From M0108 sp044228695 (GTDB lineage: Bacteria; Pseudomonadota; Gammaproteobacteria; Chromatiales; Chromatiaceae): a stretch of DNA of 64,000 nucleotides. Made by a program: the position numbers and the translations under genes. The notes under the pieces were generated by a model, which worked only from the letters and a program-made list of their open reading frames with translations, was not told the origin of the DNA and searched no databases. Location of the stretch: contig JBGAUK010000001.1 in the NCBI GenBank assembly GCA_044228695.1, forward strand, positions 45,966 through 109,965, given 5' to 3'. Positions 16,466 through 25,257 of this stretch are shown one piece after another; the first letter of the stretch is position 1, and each line of letters opens with the position of its first letter.

Positions 16466-17251
16466 TCAAACCCCGTCCGGCACCCAGGCCGCCAAGCGGC
16501 ACAGAGCCTGGACCAGGGCCGGGTCCTCGGCACGCTCGGCCAGCTCGACGCGCACAAAGCCCAGCCGCTCGGCATCCAGACGGGTACGGTCACTGACCAC
16601 CGCCAGAGGGGTGGCCAGGAGGCGTTCCCGGCCTGCCTCGCCCAGGATACGCATCAGGTTATCCAGGATCTCGCCACTGGTGGCGGTGACGAACTGGACG
16701 TCGCGCTCCCAGCCCGCCAGCAGGGCCGCGGGTTCGACCTCGGGCAAGGCGCGACGATAGACCTCGGCATAGGCCACCTCGGCGCCACGCGCCCTCAGGG
16801 TCTCGCCCAGCAGAGGCCGTCCACCCTCCCCACGCACGATGAGGGCCCTCAAGCCGCCGAGTTCCTGGAGTTCCGGCAGGGCGAGGAGGGCCTCGCTGTC
16901 GTAGCGGCCCTCGGGCACCAGATCCGGGGCGCGGCCAGCGGCGGTCAGGGCCTCGGCGGTAGCCTTGCCCACCGCCGCCAGACGCGGACTGGCCGGCAGG
17001 AATCCGCCGGGAAACAGGGTTAGCGCATAGTCCACGGCGTTGCGGCTGGTGAAAAACAGCAGATCCGCTGGTTCGGCCGCCAGGAGGCGCCGGGCGCTCT
17101 CCTGATCGCCAGCGGCCTCGATCTCGATCGTCGGAAAGGCAAGGGCTCGGCCACCGGCGGCCGCGATCAGTTGGCACAGAGCCGCGGCCTGGGCCCGGGG
17201 CCGGGTCACCAGGACGCCGCGTCCGGCGAGATCACAGGGGGTGGACGACAC
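16466..17251 (-). CDS. hemD: Uroporphyrinogen-III synthase
   Basis: A 261-residue enzyme that cyclises hydroxymethylbilane with inversion of ring D in tetrapyrrole synthesis. The family is poorly conserved, but GVLVTPRAQAAALCQLI-type opening, LLFFTSRNAVDYAL and FVTATSGEILDNL are recognisable. It begins 6 bp after hemC on the same strand, which makes the call firm. In many relatives hemX and hemY follow; here lipopolysaccharide glycosyltransferase genes follow directly. Confidence 0.92.
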   Translation of the reverse strand: MSSTPCDLAGRGVLVTRPRAQAAALCQLIAAAGGRALAFPTIEIEAAGDQESARRLLAAEPADLLFFTSRNAVDYALTLFPGGFLPASPRLAAVGKATAEALTAAGRAPDLVPEGRYDSEALLALPELQELGGLRALIVRGEGGRPLLGETLRARGAEVAYAEVYRRALPEVEPAALLAGWERDVQFVTATSGEILDNLMRILGEAGRERLLATPLAVVSDRTRLDAERLGFVRVELAERAEDPALVQALCRLAAWVPDGV

Positions 17252-17257
17252 CGGGGC

Positions 17258-18184
17258 TCAACCCTCCGCCAGGGCCTGGAGGATCGCATGGGCACCCTGG
17301 GCGATCAGCTCATCCGCCACTTGCATGCCCAGTTCCTCCGCCTGGGCGCGGGGCGCCGCCTGCTCGGCCACCAGCAGACAGGTACCATCCGGGGTACCGA
17401 CCAGGCCCCGCAGCCAGAGTTCGTCGCCCTTCAGAACCGCGTGACCGGCGATCGGGACCTGGCATCCACCCTGGAGGCGGCGGTTCATGGCGCGCTCGGC
17501 ACCCACCCGCGTGGCCGTATCCGGGTGATGCAGGGGCGCCAGCAAGGCCAGGACCCGGGCATCGTCCATCCGGCATTCGATGCCGACGGCCCCCTGGCCG
17601 ATGGCCGGCAGGCTCTCGTTGATGCTCAGACGGGAGCGGATGCGGCCTTCGAAACCCAGGCGCATCAGGCCAGCGGCGGCCAGGAGGATGGCATCGAACT
17701 CCCCACTGTCCAGCTTGGCCAAGCGGCTGTTGACGTTGCCACGCAGGGGCTGGATGTCCAGGTCTGGCCGCCGGGCGGTGAGTTGGCACTGACGGCGCAG
17801 GCTGGAGGTGCCGACACGCGCCCCTTGAGGGAGATCGGCTAACCGCTCGAAGCGCTGAGAGACGAAGGCGTCGCGGGGGTCCTCGCGCTCCAGAATGACC
17901 GGCAGAAAGAGGCCCTCGGGCAATTCCACCGGCACGTCCTTGGTGGAATGGACGGCGATATCCGCCGACCCATCCATGAGACCCTGTTCCAATTCCTTGA
18001 CAAAGAGGCCCTTGCCACCAATTTTGGCTAAGGGGGCATCGAGGATTTTATCCCCGCGCGTGCTCATGCCCAGGATCTCGACCTGGAGACCAGGATGAGC
18101 CCGGCGCAAGGCCTCGGCCACATGCTCGGCCTGCCACAAGGCCAGGGGGGATTTACGGGTGGCGATGCGGATTGTCTCGGCCAT
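17258..18184 (-). CDS. hemC: Hydroxymethylbilane synthase (porphobilinogen deaminase)
   Basis: A 308-residue enzyme joining four porphobilinogen units. The ATG at 18184 (MAETIRIATRKSPLALWQA) is the family start; a longer reading adds 18 residues with no similarity. The dipyrromethane cofactor cysteine lies in GGCQVPIAGHA, and GTSSLRRQCQL and HSTKDVPVELP are conserved. It leads the minus-strand run hemC-hemD-glycosyltransferases. The intergenic repeat copy 2 lies just upstream, between hemC and the divergent argH. Confidence 0.96.
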   Translation of the reverse strand: MAETIRIATRKSPLALWQAEHVAEALRRAHPGLQVEILGMSTRGDKILDAPLAKIGGKGLFVKELEQGLMDGSADIAVHSTKDVPVELPEGLFLPVILEREDPRDAFVSQRFERLADLPQGARVGTSSLRRQCQLTARRPDLDIQPLRGNVNSRLAKLDSGEFDAILLAAAGLMRLGFEGRIRSRLSINESLPAIGQGAVGIECRMDDARVLALLAPLHHPDTATRVGAERAMNRRLQGGCQVPIAGHAVLKGDELWLRGLVGTPDGTCLLVAEQAAPRAQAEELGMQVADELIAQGAHAILQALAEG

Positions 18185-18300
18185 CTTCTCGATTCCAGCG
18201 GAAAACGCCATCCTAAGCCGCCATGGCGGGCCTGGCAAATTTTGGGGTGTTTCGATTTTGCGTAAAGCCCAGAGCCTTCAGGCTTCAGCAGTTTGCGAGT

Positions 18301-18422
18301 AGGGTGGGGTGGTGGCTGGGGGTTGGCGGGGGTGTCGACAGCAGGGATGCTGTCGCCAAGCCTACAGGGAGGTATTCACGGCGTCCCCCGTCAGCCCCCA
18401 ACCATCGCCCGACCCGGGCCAG
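18301..18422 (+). repeat. Intergenic repeat of about 120 bp, copy 2 of 3
   Basis: The core at 18325-18392 matches copy 1 at nearly every base over 68 bp. It fills part of the 371-bp region (18185-18555) between divergent hemC and argH. Apart from this repeat I see no clear structure there; no promoter could be assigned with confidence. Confidence 0.85.
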
Positions 18423-18555
18423 CTACCGCTTGCACGCCCCGATATGCCAAATTGCCGCCGGTGGGCAATGCTGTTGGGTTTAGAATCCTTGCATCTAGTG
18501 GGCTCTCGGGTCCGACAACCCTCATTTCCCTGCTAACTTGGAATCACCCACCGTG

Positions 18556-19989
18556 ATGAATGATCACAAGGCCAACACACCACATGCCAGCTTCAAGCCC
18601 TGGGCCGGACGTTTCAACGAACCCACGGACGCCTTTGTCGAGGCCTTTACCGCCTCCGTCGATTTCGACCGCCGGCTCTACGCCTACGACATTCAGGGCT
18701 CCATCGCCCATGCCACCATGCTGGCGCGACAGGGCATCCTGACCGGGGCGGAGCGAGACGCCATCGTCGCTGGGCTGGAGCGGGTGCAGGCGCGCATCGA
18801 GGCGGGTGACTTTGCCTGGTCCATCCCCCTCGAAGACGTACACATGAACGTGGAGGCAGCCCTGACGGCCGATATCGGCGAGGCCGGTAAGAAGCTCCAC
18901 ACCGGGCGCTCGCGCAACGACCAGGTGGCCACGGACGTCCGCCTCTGGCTGCGGGCCGAGATCGACCTCCTGGCCACGGCCATCGCCCGCCTCCAGGCCG
19001 CCTTGCTGGCGCTGGCCGAGCGCGAGGTGGAGACCATCATGCCGGGCTTCACCCACCTCCAGGTGGCACAGCCCATCAGCTTCGGCCACCACATGCTGGC
19101 CTGGTTCGAGATGCTGGAGCGGGATCGGGAGCGCCTGGCCGATACTCGCCGCCGCCTCAACGTCTTACCCCTGGGCGCCGCCGCCCTGGCCGGCACCACC
19201 TATCCCATTGACCGGCACCTGACCGCCGAACTGCTCGGCTTCGACCGGCCGGCGGAGAACTCCCTGGATGCCGTCTCGGACCGGGACTTCGCCATCGAAT
19301 TCACCGCCGCCGCCAGTATCCTCATGATGCACCTGTCACGCTTCTCCGAGGAGTTGATCCTCTGGTCCTCGGCCCAGTTCGGCTTCGTGGATCTCTCGGA
19401 TTCCTTCTGTACCGGCTCCTCCATCATGCCCCAGAAGAAGAACCCGGACGTCCCCGAGCTGGTGCGTGGCAAGACCGGGCGCATCTTCGGCCACCTGATG
19501 GCCCTGCTGACCCTGATGAAGGGCCAGCCCCTGGCCTACAACAAGGATAACCAGGAGGACAAGGAACCCCTCTTCGACACGGTGGACAACCTCAAGGGCT
19601 GCCTCAAAGTCTTCGCCGACATGATGGCGCGCCTGACCTGCAATCGGGAGCGGATGCGTGCGGCGGCCCGCCAGGGCTTCGCCACCGCCACCGATCTGGC
19701 GGATTATCTGGTGCGACGCGGTATTCCCTTCCGTGACGCCCATGAAATCGTCGGCAAGGCCGTGGCCCTGGGGGTACGCGAAGGGCGCGACCTGTACGAA
19801 CTCAGCCTGGAGGAGCTCCAGTCCTTCTCGCCCCTGATCGGCGCGGATGTCTTCGGCTTTCTGACCCTGGAAGGCTCCCTGGCCGCCCGCGACCACATTG
19901 GTGGCACGGCCCCGCGGCAGGTGCGGGCCGCCCTGGTCCGCGCCCATGCACGGCTGAGGGATCAAGCTGGGATTCCTCGCCATGCCTGA
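18556..19989 (+). CDS. argH: Argininosuccinate lyase
   Basis: A 477-residue fumarase-superfamily enzyme that splits argininosuccinate into arginine and fumarate in the last step of arginine synthesis. The ATG at 18556 (MNDHKANTP) is chosen; GTG 18553 and TTG 18538 are in frame upstream. The signature GSSIMPQKKNPD starts at residue 287, and HTGRSRNDQVATD carries conserved catalytic residues. Its end overlaps the next gene by 8 bp. The hemCD/argH arrangement resembles that of pseudomonads. Confidence 0.96.
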   Translation: MNDHKANTPHASFKPWAGRFNEPTDAFVEAFTASVDFDRRLYAYDIQGSIAHATMLARQGILTGAERDAIVAGLERVQARIEAGDFAWSIPLEDVHMNVEAALTADIGEAGKKLHTGRSRNDQVATDVRLWLRAEIDLLATAIARLQAALLALAEREVETIMPGFTHLQVAQPISFGHHMLAWFEMLERDRERLADTRRRLNVLPLGAAALAGTTYPIDRHLTAELLGFDRPAENSLDAVSDRDFAIEFTAAASILMMHLSRFSEELILWSSAQFGFVDLSDSFCTGSSIMPQKKNPDVPELVRGKTGRIFGHLMALLTLMKGQPLAYNKDNQEDKEPLFDTVDNLKGCLKVFADMMARLTCNRERMRAAARQGFATATDLADYLVRRGIPFRDAHEIVGKAVALGVREGRDLYELSLEELQSFSPLIGADVFGFLTLEGSLAARDHIGGTAPRQVRAALVRAHARLRDQAGIPRHA

Positions 19990-20338
19990 CAGCCTCGACG
20001 AACTCAACCGCCGTCTCCTCGCCTTCGCCCGTACCCGCGACTGGGAGCAATTCCACTCGCCCAAGAACCTGGCCATGGCCCTGGCGGGCGAGTGCGGTGA
20101 GTTGCTGGAACACTTCCAGTGGTTGAGCGAGGCCCAGAGCGCTCAACTGGCGGGGGACAAGAAATTCGCCGTTGGCCAGGAAATGGCCGATATCCTCATC
20201 TACCTAATTCGCCTGGCGGAGCGCCTGGACCTGGACCTGATCGCCGCCGCCGAGGCCAAGATCACCCACAACGAGCAGCGCTATCCCGTAACCCGGGTCA
20301 AAGGCGACGCGCGCCGGGCGGATGAATACCCGGACTGA
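19982..20338 (+). CDS. MazG-type nucleotide pyrophosphohydrolase
   Basis: A 118-residue all-alpha NTP-PPase of the MazG/RS21-C6 type. The metal-binding pattern is visible as ALAGECGELLEHFQW (ExxE) and GQEMADILIYLIRL (ExxD). Such enzymes hydrolyse non-canonical or excess dNTPs, often dCTP derivatives, to monophosphates. It overlaps the end of argH by 8 bp, so it is probably translated from the same message, though no functional link with arginine synthesis is known. The specific nucleotide is unknown. Confidence 0.9.
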   Translation: MPDSLDELNRRLLAFARTRDWEQFHSPKNLAMALAGECGELLEHFQWLSEAQSAQLAGDKKFAVGQEMADILIYLIRLAERLDLDLIAAAEAKITHNEQRYPVTRVKGDARRADEYPD

Positions 20339-20556
20339 TGGCCCGAGCCAGGCTTCTGGGGTGTCTTGTGAAAGTGGTGGCTTATTCATAAGGCGATGAT
20401 GCCGGTATCGCCCCAGTCCGAGCCTTAGAACATGGGGTCCCTGATGGACCTGGTTTCAGTCAGATGTTGCAGGTTATCGGCTAATCCGTGCCTGACGGCC
20501 CTAGTGCCGGCTCATTCGACACCACCTTAAATCTCGGTCATCGAGGGAATTGCTTC

Positions 20557-21591
20557 ATGCATCGCCATTTTGCCCTGCCGCGACGGCCGGCCATCCTGCT
20601 CATGCTAGCCGCGAGCCTGGTCCTGGCCAAGGAAGTCGCGGCAGCGCCCACCGACATGCCCGTCCCCATACCCCGCACGGCGATCGCCGCCTTGGGACGG
20701 GTAGAGCCGATCTCGGAGGAAATCCGGATCGCGGCGGCAATGACCGGGCGACTGGCGGATGTTCCGCTGGAGGAGGGCGATCCGGTCAAAAAAGGCGAAG
20801 TGGTGGCGACCCTGGAAAACGCGGATCACCTGGCACGGGTGCGCGCCGCCGAGGCCAATGTGGCGATCGCCCAGGCAGGTCTCGACCGGGTGATCAATGG
20901 CGCCCGCCCCGCTGAGCGCGCGGAGGCGGCCGCTGCGGTCCGGGAGGCCGAGGCCCTGCTGGTGCGGGCTGAACGGGAATTAAACCGCCAGCAAGGTCTG
21001 GCGGAAAAGCGGTTGGGCAGTGGCCAGGATCTGGACAACGCCACCAGCGAGCAGGATGTCGGCCGCGCCCGTCTGGCCCGCGCCCGGGAACATCTGGCGG
21101 TGGTGGACTCACCGGCCCGGGAGGATGAGCGCGCCAAGGCGGAGGCCGAGGTGTCCCTCGCCGAGGCGCGGCTGGCGGAATTCCAGGCCATCTACCAGAA
21201 ATCCTTCGTGCGCAGCCCTATCGATGGCGTGGTGTTGCGTCGTATCCGCCGCGCCGGGGAGCAAGTCACCGAGTTGGGGGATACGCCGATCTTGGCCGTG
21301 GGCGACATCTCTCGCCTGCGGGTACGCGCGGAGGTGGACGAGGCGGATATCAGCCTGGTGCGCCTTGGTCAGCAGGCCCGGATCCAGGCCGATGCCTATG
21401 AGGATCGTCGCTTCAGGGGGCAGGTCGCGCGCATTGGCAATCTCATGGGGCGCAAACGGGTGCTCTCGGAGGACCCGGGGGAACGCCAGGATACCCGGGT
21501 CCTGGAGGTCCTGCTCGATCTGGAGGAAGATGCCCGCCTCCCTGCCGGTCTGCGGGTGGATGTCTTCATTGAGATCGGGGACCCGGAGTAG
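20557..21591 (+). CDS. Periplasmic adaptor (HlyD/DevB-type) of an ABC exporter
   Basis: A 344-residue membrane-fusion protein. The ATG at 20557 follows GAGGGAATTGCTTC and opens a signal sequence (FALPRRPAILLMLAASLVLA). A lipoyl-like half-domain (GRVEPISEEIRIAAAMTG), a coiled-coil hairpin of about 110 residues rich in Ala, Glu and Arg, and a beta-barrel segment (KSFVRSPIDGVVLRRIRRAGE) follow in order. With the permease and ATPase downstream this makes a DevBCA-type tripartite exporter. No outer-membrane TolC gene is adjacent. The cyanobacterial DevBCA exports glycolipid; the cargo here is unknown. Confidence 0.88.
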   Translation: MHRHFALPRRPAILLMLAASLVLAKEVAAAPTDMPVPIPRTAIAALGRVEPISEEIRIAAAMTGRLADVPLEEGDPVKKGEVVATLENADHLARVRAAEANVAIAQAGLDRVINGARPAERAEAAAAVREAEALLVRAERELNRQQGLAEKRLGSGQDLDNATSEQDVGRARLARAREHLAVVDSPAREDERAKAEAEVSLAEARLAEFQAIYQKSFVRSPIDGVVLRRIRRAGEQVTELGDTPILAVGDISRLRVRAEVDEADISLVRLGQQARIQADAYEDRRFRGQVARIGNLMGRKRVLSEDPGERQDTRVLEVLLDLEEDARLPAGLRVDVFIEIGDPE

Positions 21592-21599
21592 GCAGTGGT

Positions 21600-22769
21600 A
21601 TGAAACCAGGTCCCACCCGATCCTCCCACTGGGGAAGCCGCATGGCCTGGCTGCTCGCCTGGCGCAACCTGGCCCATGATCGCTCCCGCTTCGTCGTGAC
21701 GCTGGTCGGCATCGTCTTCGCCGTTGTTCTGATCGCCATGCAGATTGGCCTCTTCCTGGGCTTCTCCGATGCCACCACCGTCATCGTCCGCCACACCCAT
21801 GCGGATTTCTGGATCGTCGCCCGAGGCGCTCAGAACTTCGAGATCTCCCTGCCTATGAAGGAACGCGAGCTCTACCTCGCCCGCTCCGTGCCGGGGGTAG
21901 CCCAGGCGGAGCGGCTCCTGGTGCAATTCGTCCCCTGGAAGAAACCCGGCGGTGGGGACGAGAGCATCATCATCGTGGGATTCGATCTCAACTCGGGTCT
22001 GGCCGGTCCCTGGAATCTGGTGGCGGGGCGGCTGGAGGACCTCCGCCAGCCGGACGGGGTCATGGTGGATCGGGTGTACATGGAAAAACTGGGCATTACC
22101 AGCACCGGGACCGAGCTGGAGATCAATGGCCGGCGGGCGCGGGTGGTGGGTCTCACCCAAGGCATCCGCTCCTTCACCACCTCCCCCTGGGTCTTCGCCT
22201 CCTTCCGCACCGCCCAGGGCTTCTCGCGGCTCGCCGAGGATGAATCCAACTACGTCATCGGGACCTTCGCGCCCGGGGCGGACCCGGTGGCAGTCCGCGC
22301 CGCCCTGGCCGAGGCCCTGCCGCGCAGCGATGTCTATCTGAGCGACGATTTCGCCGCCCGCACCCGCGATTATTGGATGTTCACCACCGGCGCCGGCGCC
22401 TCGGTACTCGTCTCCGCCCTCTTGGGGCTGCTGGTCGGCTCCGTCATCGTGGCGCAGGTGCTATACGCCACCACGGTGGACCATCTCACCGAATTTGGCA
22501 CCCTCAGCGCCATGGGCGCCCCGCGCGACTTTATCTATAAGGTCATCCTGGGCCAGGCGGCCATCAGCGCCACCCTGGGCCATGTCCCGGGGATCATCCT
22601 TGCCCTGCTCCTCGCCGAGGCCAGCGCCCTGTCCGCCGCCGTGGTCCTGGTCCCCTGGGAGCTGGCCATTGGCCTCTATGGGGTCACCCTGGCCATGTGC
22701 ATGCTGGCGTCCCTCATCTCCATTCGCAAGGCCATGGGCATAGATCCGGCCATGGTCTTCCAGCGGTGA
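21600..22769 (+). CDS. ABC transporter permease (FtsX/DevC type)
   Basis: A 389-residue permease with one N-terminal helix (VTLVGIVFAVVLIAMQIGLFLG), a large periplasmic domain of about 200 residues, and three C-terminal helices. This is the MacB/FtsX topology. The opening AWLLAWRNLAHDRSRF matches DevC proteins. It starts 8 bp after the adaptor stop. An ATG at 21642 is an alternative start that would remove a polar 14-residue head. It works with the adaptor and ATPase on either side. Confidence 0.88.
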   Translation: MKPGPTRSSHWGSRMAWLLAWRNLAHDRSRFVVTLVGIVFAVVLIAMQIGLFLGFSDATTVIVRHTHADFWIVARGAQNFEISLPMKERELYLARSVPGVAQAERLLVQFVPWKKPGGGDESIIIVGFDLNSGLAGPWNLVAGRLEDLRQPDGVMVDRVYMEKLGITSTGTELEINGRRARVVGLTQGIRSFTTSPWVFASFRTAQGFSRLAEDESNYVIGTFAPGADPVAVRAALAEALPRSDVYLSDDFAARTRDYWMFTTGAGASVLVSALLGLLVGSVIVAQVLYATTVDHLTEFGTLSAMGAPRDFIYKVILGQAAISATLGHVPGIILALLLAEASALSAAVVLVPWELAIGLYGVTLAMCMLASLISIRKAMGIDPAMVFQR

Positions 22770-22773
22770 CCCC

Positions 22774-23478
22774 GTGAGCCGGCCGGCTCCCCCCGACCCT
22801 ATCGCCAACCCGGGTCCTGTCCCCGCCTTGGAGGTGATAGGGCTGTCCGTCGTCTATGGCAGCGGCACCACGGCCGTGCATGCCGTCAATGGAGTCGATC
22901 TGGCGGTACAACCGGGTGAGATCTTGGCCCTCATGGGCCCCTCTGGGAGCGGCAAGACCACCCTGCTGATGGTCATGGGCTGCCTGCTGCATGCCAGTGC
23001 GGGGACGGTACGGGTCGAGGGTCGGGATATCGATAGCCTCAATACCGCGGAACTGGCGCGGCTGCGGCTGGCGCGCATGGGCTTTATCTTCCAAAGCTAC
23101 AATTTGTTCCCAGCCCTCACCGCCCTGGAGAATGTCCAGTTGGCCTTGGAGCTGAAGGGCCGGGATCTGGCGGAGGGCATTGAGCTTCTGGAGCGGGTAG
23201 GCCTGGGGGAACGGCTGCGCAACTATCCCAAACAACTCTCGGGTGGCGAGAAACAGCGGGTCGCCATCGCCCGCGCCCTGGCTGGCCATCCCGCCATCCT
23301 GCTGGCGGACGAGCCAACCGCCGCCCTGGACTCTACCAATGGCCGTGCCGTGGTCAAGTTGCTGGGAGATCTGGCCCACGACTTGGGCCGCGCGGCGGTG
23401 ATCGTCACCCATGATCCCCGGGTGGGGGAGCTCTCGGACCGGGTCATACATTTCGAGGATGGGCGGATTGTTGGCTGA
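22774..23478 (+). CDS. ABC transporter ATP-binding protein (DevA/LolD type)
   Basis: A 234-residue ATPase starting at GTG 22774, 4 bp after the permease. Walker A is GPSGSGKTT, the Q-loop follows in FIFQSYNLFPALT, the signature is LSGGEKQRVAIARAL and Walker B is AILLADEPTAALD. The sequence groups with MacB/LolD/DevA ATPases that drive mechanotransmission rather than substrate import. It completes the adaptor-permease-ATPase operon. Confidence 0.93.
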   Translation: MSRPAPPDPIANPGPVPALEVIGLSVVYGSGTTAVHAVNGVDLAVQPGEILALMGPSGSGKTTLLMVMGCLLHASAGTVRVEGRDIDSLNTAELARLRLARMGFIFQSYNLFPALTALENVQLALELKGRDLAEGIELLERVGLGERLRNYPKQLSGGEKQRVAIARALAGHPAILLADEPTAALDSTNGRAVVKLLGDLAHDLGRAAVIVTHDPRVGELSDRVIHFEDGRIVG

Positions 23479-23535
23479 TAGCCGCCCTCCGTATCCTCCA
23501 GGATCAAGCCTTTATCGCGGAAGAGAGCCATAAAG

Positions 23536-23949
23536 ATGAACAAGTCGCCCCTACTCCTGCTGCTGGTCCTCACCCTGCTGTCCTCGGGTTGCGCCCACGT
23601 GCGCAAGGAAAAGAAGACCCAAGGTCTGACGGCCGCCACCTACGCCTATGGCAATGCCCTGCGCTGGGGCTACTACGATACGGCCTGGAACTATCTGGAT
23701 CCCGTCACCCGATCCCACTTATCGCCCGACCAACTCCAGCTCAAGGCGATTCGCCTGACGGGCTATGATGTGGTCCAGCCCCCCCTGCTTATCGCCGAGG
23801 ATCAGGATCAGGCCGAACAGTGGGTCCAGATCGAGTACGTGCATCAGGATACCCAGGTGGTCCACAGTCTTACCGATCATCAGGTCTGGCGTTACGACGA
23901 GGCCAGCGAAGGCTGGCGCCTGACCTCCAATCCCCCGCGTTTCCCCTAA
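23536..23949 (+). CDS. Putative lipoprotein, hypothetical
   Basis: A 137-residue protein with a lipoprotein signal: hydrophobic LLLLLVLTLL followed by a lipobox LSSGC. The residue after the lipidated cysteine is Ala, which suggests sorting to the outer membrane. The mature part is rich in Tyr, Trp and Gln and has a compact NTF2-like look (YAYGNALRWGYYDTAWNYL). It lies 57 bp after the ABC exporter operon and may be co-transcribed. No specific family was recognised; a role with the exporter is only suggested by position. Confidence 0.75.
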   Translation: MNKSPLLLLLVLTLLSSGCAHVRKEKKTQGLTAATYAYGNALRWGYYDTAWNYLDPVTRSHLSPDQLQLKAIRLTGYDVVQPPLLIAEDQDQAEQWVQIEYVHQDTQVVHSLTDHQVWRYDEASEGWRLTSNPPRFP

Positions 23950-23984
23950 TGGTTGGCTGGATTTTGGTCGAACTGGCTCATGAA

Positions 23985-24220
23985 GGGTCCAGTCATCTTC
24001 AAAGATATTAAGAAATATAAGAATGAAGATGATGATGGGGCCTGTTGATAACCCTAATCCGTCTCAAAATCCCTTTTAACCTGGTGACTTAAGGCTTTAT
24101 TGACCCTTGGGACAAGGTTCCCTAGAGATGTGTAAGCCCTGTGGATAAAGACGCAGTCGACGTTAGCAATTTATTTATCCCCACTTGTCCACAGGCTTGG
24201 TACCCCTTTATCCACGCCTT
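23985..24220. promoter_or_regulatory. AT-rich segment plus DnaA-box cluster I (candidate replication-initiation region)
   Basis: This covers most of the 407-bp gene-free stretch 23950-24356. An unusually AT-rich run at about 24000-24035 is followed by a perfect DnaA box on the minus strand (TGTGGATAA, 24140-24148) and near matches TTATCCCCA (24175-24183), TTGTCCACA (24185-24193) and TTATCCACG (24208-24216). With cluster II it brackets rpmG-rpmB. The sites are read directly; the origin role is inference. Confidence 0.5.
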
Positions 24221-24304
24221 ATCCGATGGGGTTAGGGTGTCATGGGAAAGGCCTGGCGAAGTAAGGCAAGGATTAGTGGTAACAGGGCGGACTTTGTAGT
24301 GGGC

Positions 24305-24330
24305 ATAAAAAAACCCGCCATAAGCGGGTT
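24305..24330 (-). terminator. Rho-independent terminator of rpmB-rpmG
   Basis: AACCCGC (24312-24318) pairs with GCGGGTT (24324-24330) around CATAA. On the minus strand the stem is followed by seven T. It ends 27 bp downstream of the rpmG stop. Confidence 0.85.
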
Positions 24331-24356
24331 CTCACATCAAGGGCGACCTGGGTCGG

Positions 24357-24524
24357 CTACTTGATCTTACCTTCCTTGTAAAGGACGTGCTGACGCACGA
24401 CCGGGTCGAATTTCTTGATTTCCATCTTGCCGGGCTGATTGCGCTTGTTTTTGGTGGTCGTATAAAAGTGACCGGTGCCGGCGCTGGAAATCAGGCGGAT
24501 CTTCTCACGTGCTGCCTTGGCCAT
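24357..24524 (-). CDS. rpmG: 50S ribosomal protein L33
   Basis: A 55-residue ribosomal protein, the same length as E. coli L33. Translation of the minus strand gives MAKAAREKIRLISSAGTGHF at the start and QHVLYKEGKIK at the end, with the typical YTTTKNKR block. It follows rpmB by 15 bp on the same strand and is followed by a clear terminator. It lacks the zinc-binding CxxC pairs of the C+ form of L33, as in E. coli. Confidence 0.95.
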   Translation of the reverse strand: MAKAAREKIRLISSAGTGHFYTTTKNKRNQPGKMEIKKFDPVVRQHVLYKEGKIK

Positions 24525-24539
24525 GGATGTTTACCTCGC

Positions 24540-24776
24540 TCAGACCTTGTCACCGCGATCGCGCATCTCGGCGATCACTGCATCGATACCCTTCTTGTCG
24601 ATCAGGCGCATGGCAACGGTGGACAGGCGCAGGCGCACCCAGCGATTCTCGCTCTCGACCCAATAACGATGAAAGTGCAGGTTCGGCAAAAACCGGCGCT
24701 TGGTCTTATTGTGGGCGTGGGAGACGTTGCAACCAGAAAGCGGACGCTTACCGGTTACTTGGCAGACTTTGGACAT
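24540..24776 (-). CDS. rpmB: 50S ribosomal protein L28
   Basis: A 78-residue ribosomal protein starting MSKVCQVTGKRPLSGCNVSH, the standard proteobacterial L28 opening; the length is that of the family. It leads the rpmB-rpmG pair. The 481 bp upstream (24777-25257) contain no gene and hold DnaA-box cluster II; the promoter must lie there but could not be placed with confidence. Confidence 0.96.
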   Translation of the reverse strand: MSKVCQVTGKRPLSGCNVSHAHNKTKRRFLPNLHFHRYWVESENRWVRLRLSTVAMRLIDKKGIDAVIAEMRDRGDKV

Positions 24777-25013
24777 GACGCTTCCCTTAGAGGTTGGCCA
24801 GGGGTCGGGCCTTCATGAGCCAGACCGAGAATGAAAGACGGGCAAAAATACCCGAATCCCCAGCCAAGCGCAAGTGCTTAGGCCACTAGGAAGTGATTAT
24901 GCGTGGTCTCGAGCCTTCGCAACAGCGCTGTGGATCCCGCTTTAGCCGGCCTCCACCCAAGCCTTTCCCCGCATAGCAACAAGTTTTTTGGCCGCGCCAC
25001 CCCGGGAAGAAGC

Positions 25014-25176
25014 GGTGGATAAGCCTGTTGAGTACTGGGGATAAAACCGGACTACCAAACTCTGGTATTGTTATCCACAGGCTGTCAACAGCTTCCAGAA
25101 GACTTATCCTGAAGGCAGAAAAGGTCCCTACTGGCTGTATTATCGCGGATTTTTTCAGCCATTTGGCTTATCCACA
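25014..25176. promoter_or_regulatory. DnaA-box cluster II
   Basis: Two perfect DnaA boxes TTATCCACA at 25071-25079 and 25168-25176 share the extension AGGCT. Near matches on the opposite strand are GGTGGATAA (25014-25022) and TGGGGATAA (25036-25044); TTATCCTGA lies near 25104. The TTATCCACAGGCT form recurs in cluster I as TTGTCCACAGGCT. The segment lies between rpmB and the end of radC. Confidence 0.5.
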
Positions 25177-25257
25177 GGCTTCATCATCATCTTCACTCTT
25201 AATCTTTGTTTCTAGATGTTGATGAAGCCTGGTCGTTCAGGACCTCATGGCTTGGCC

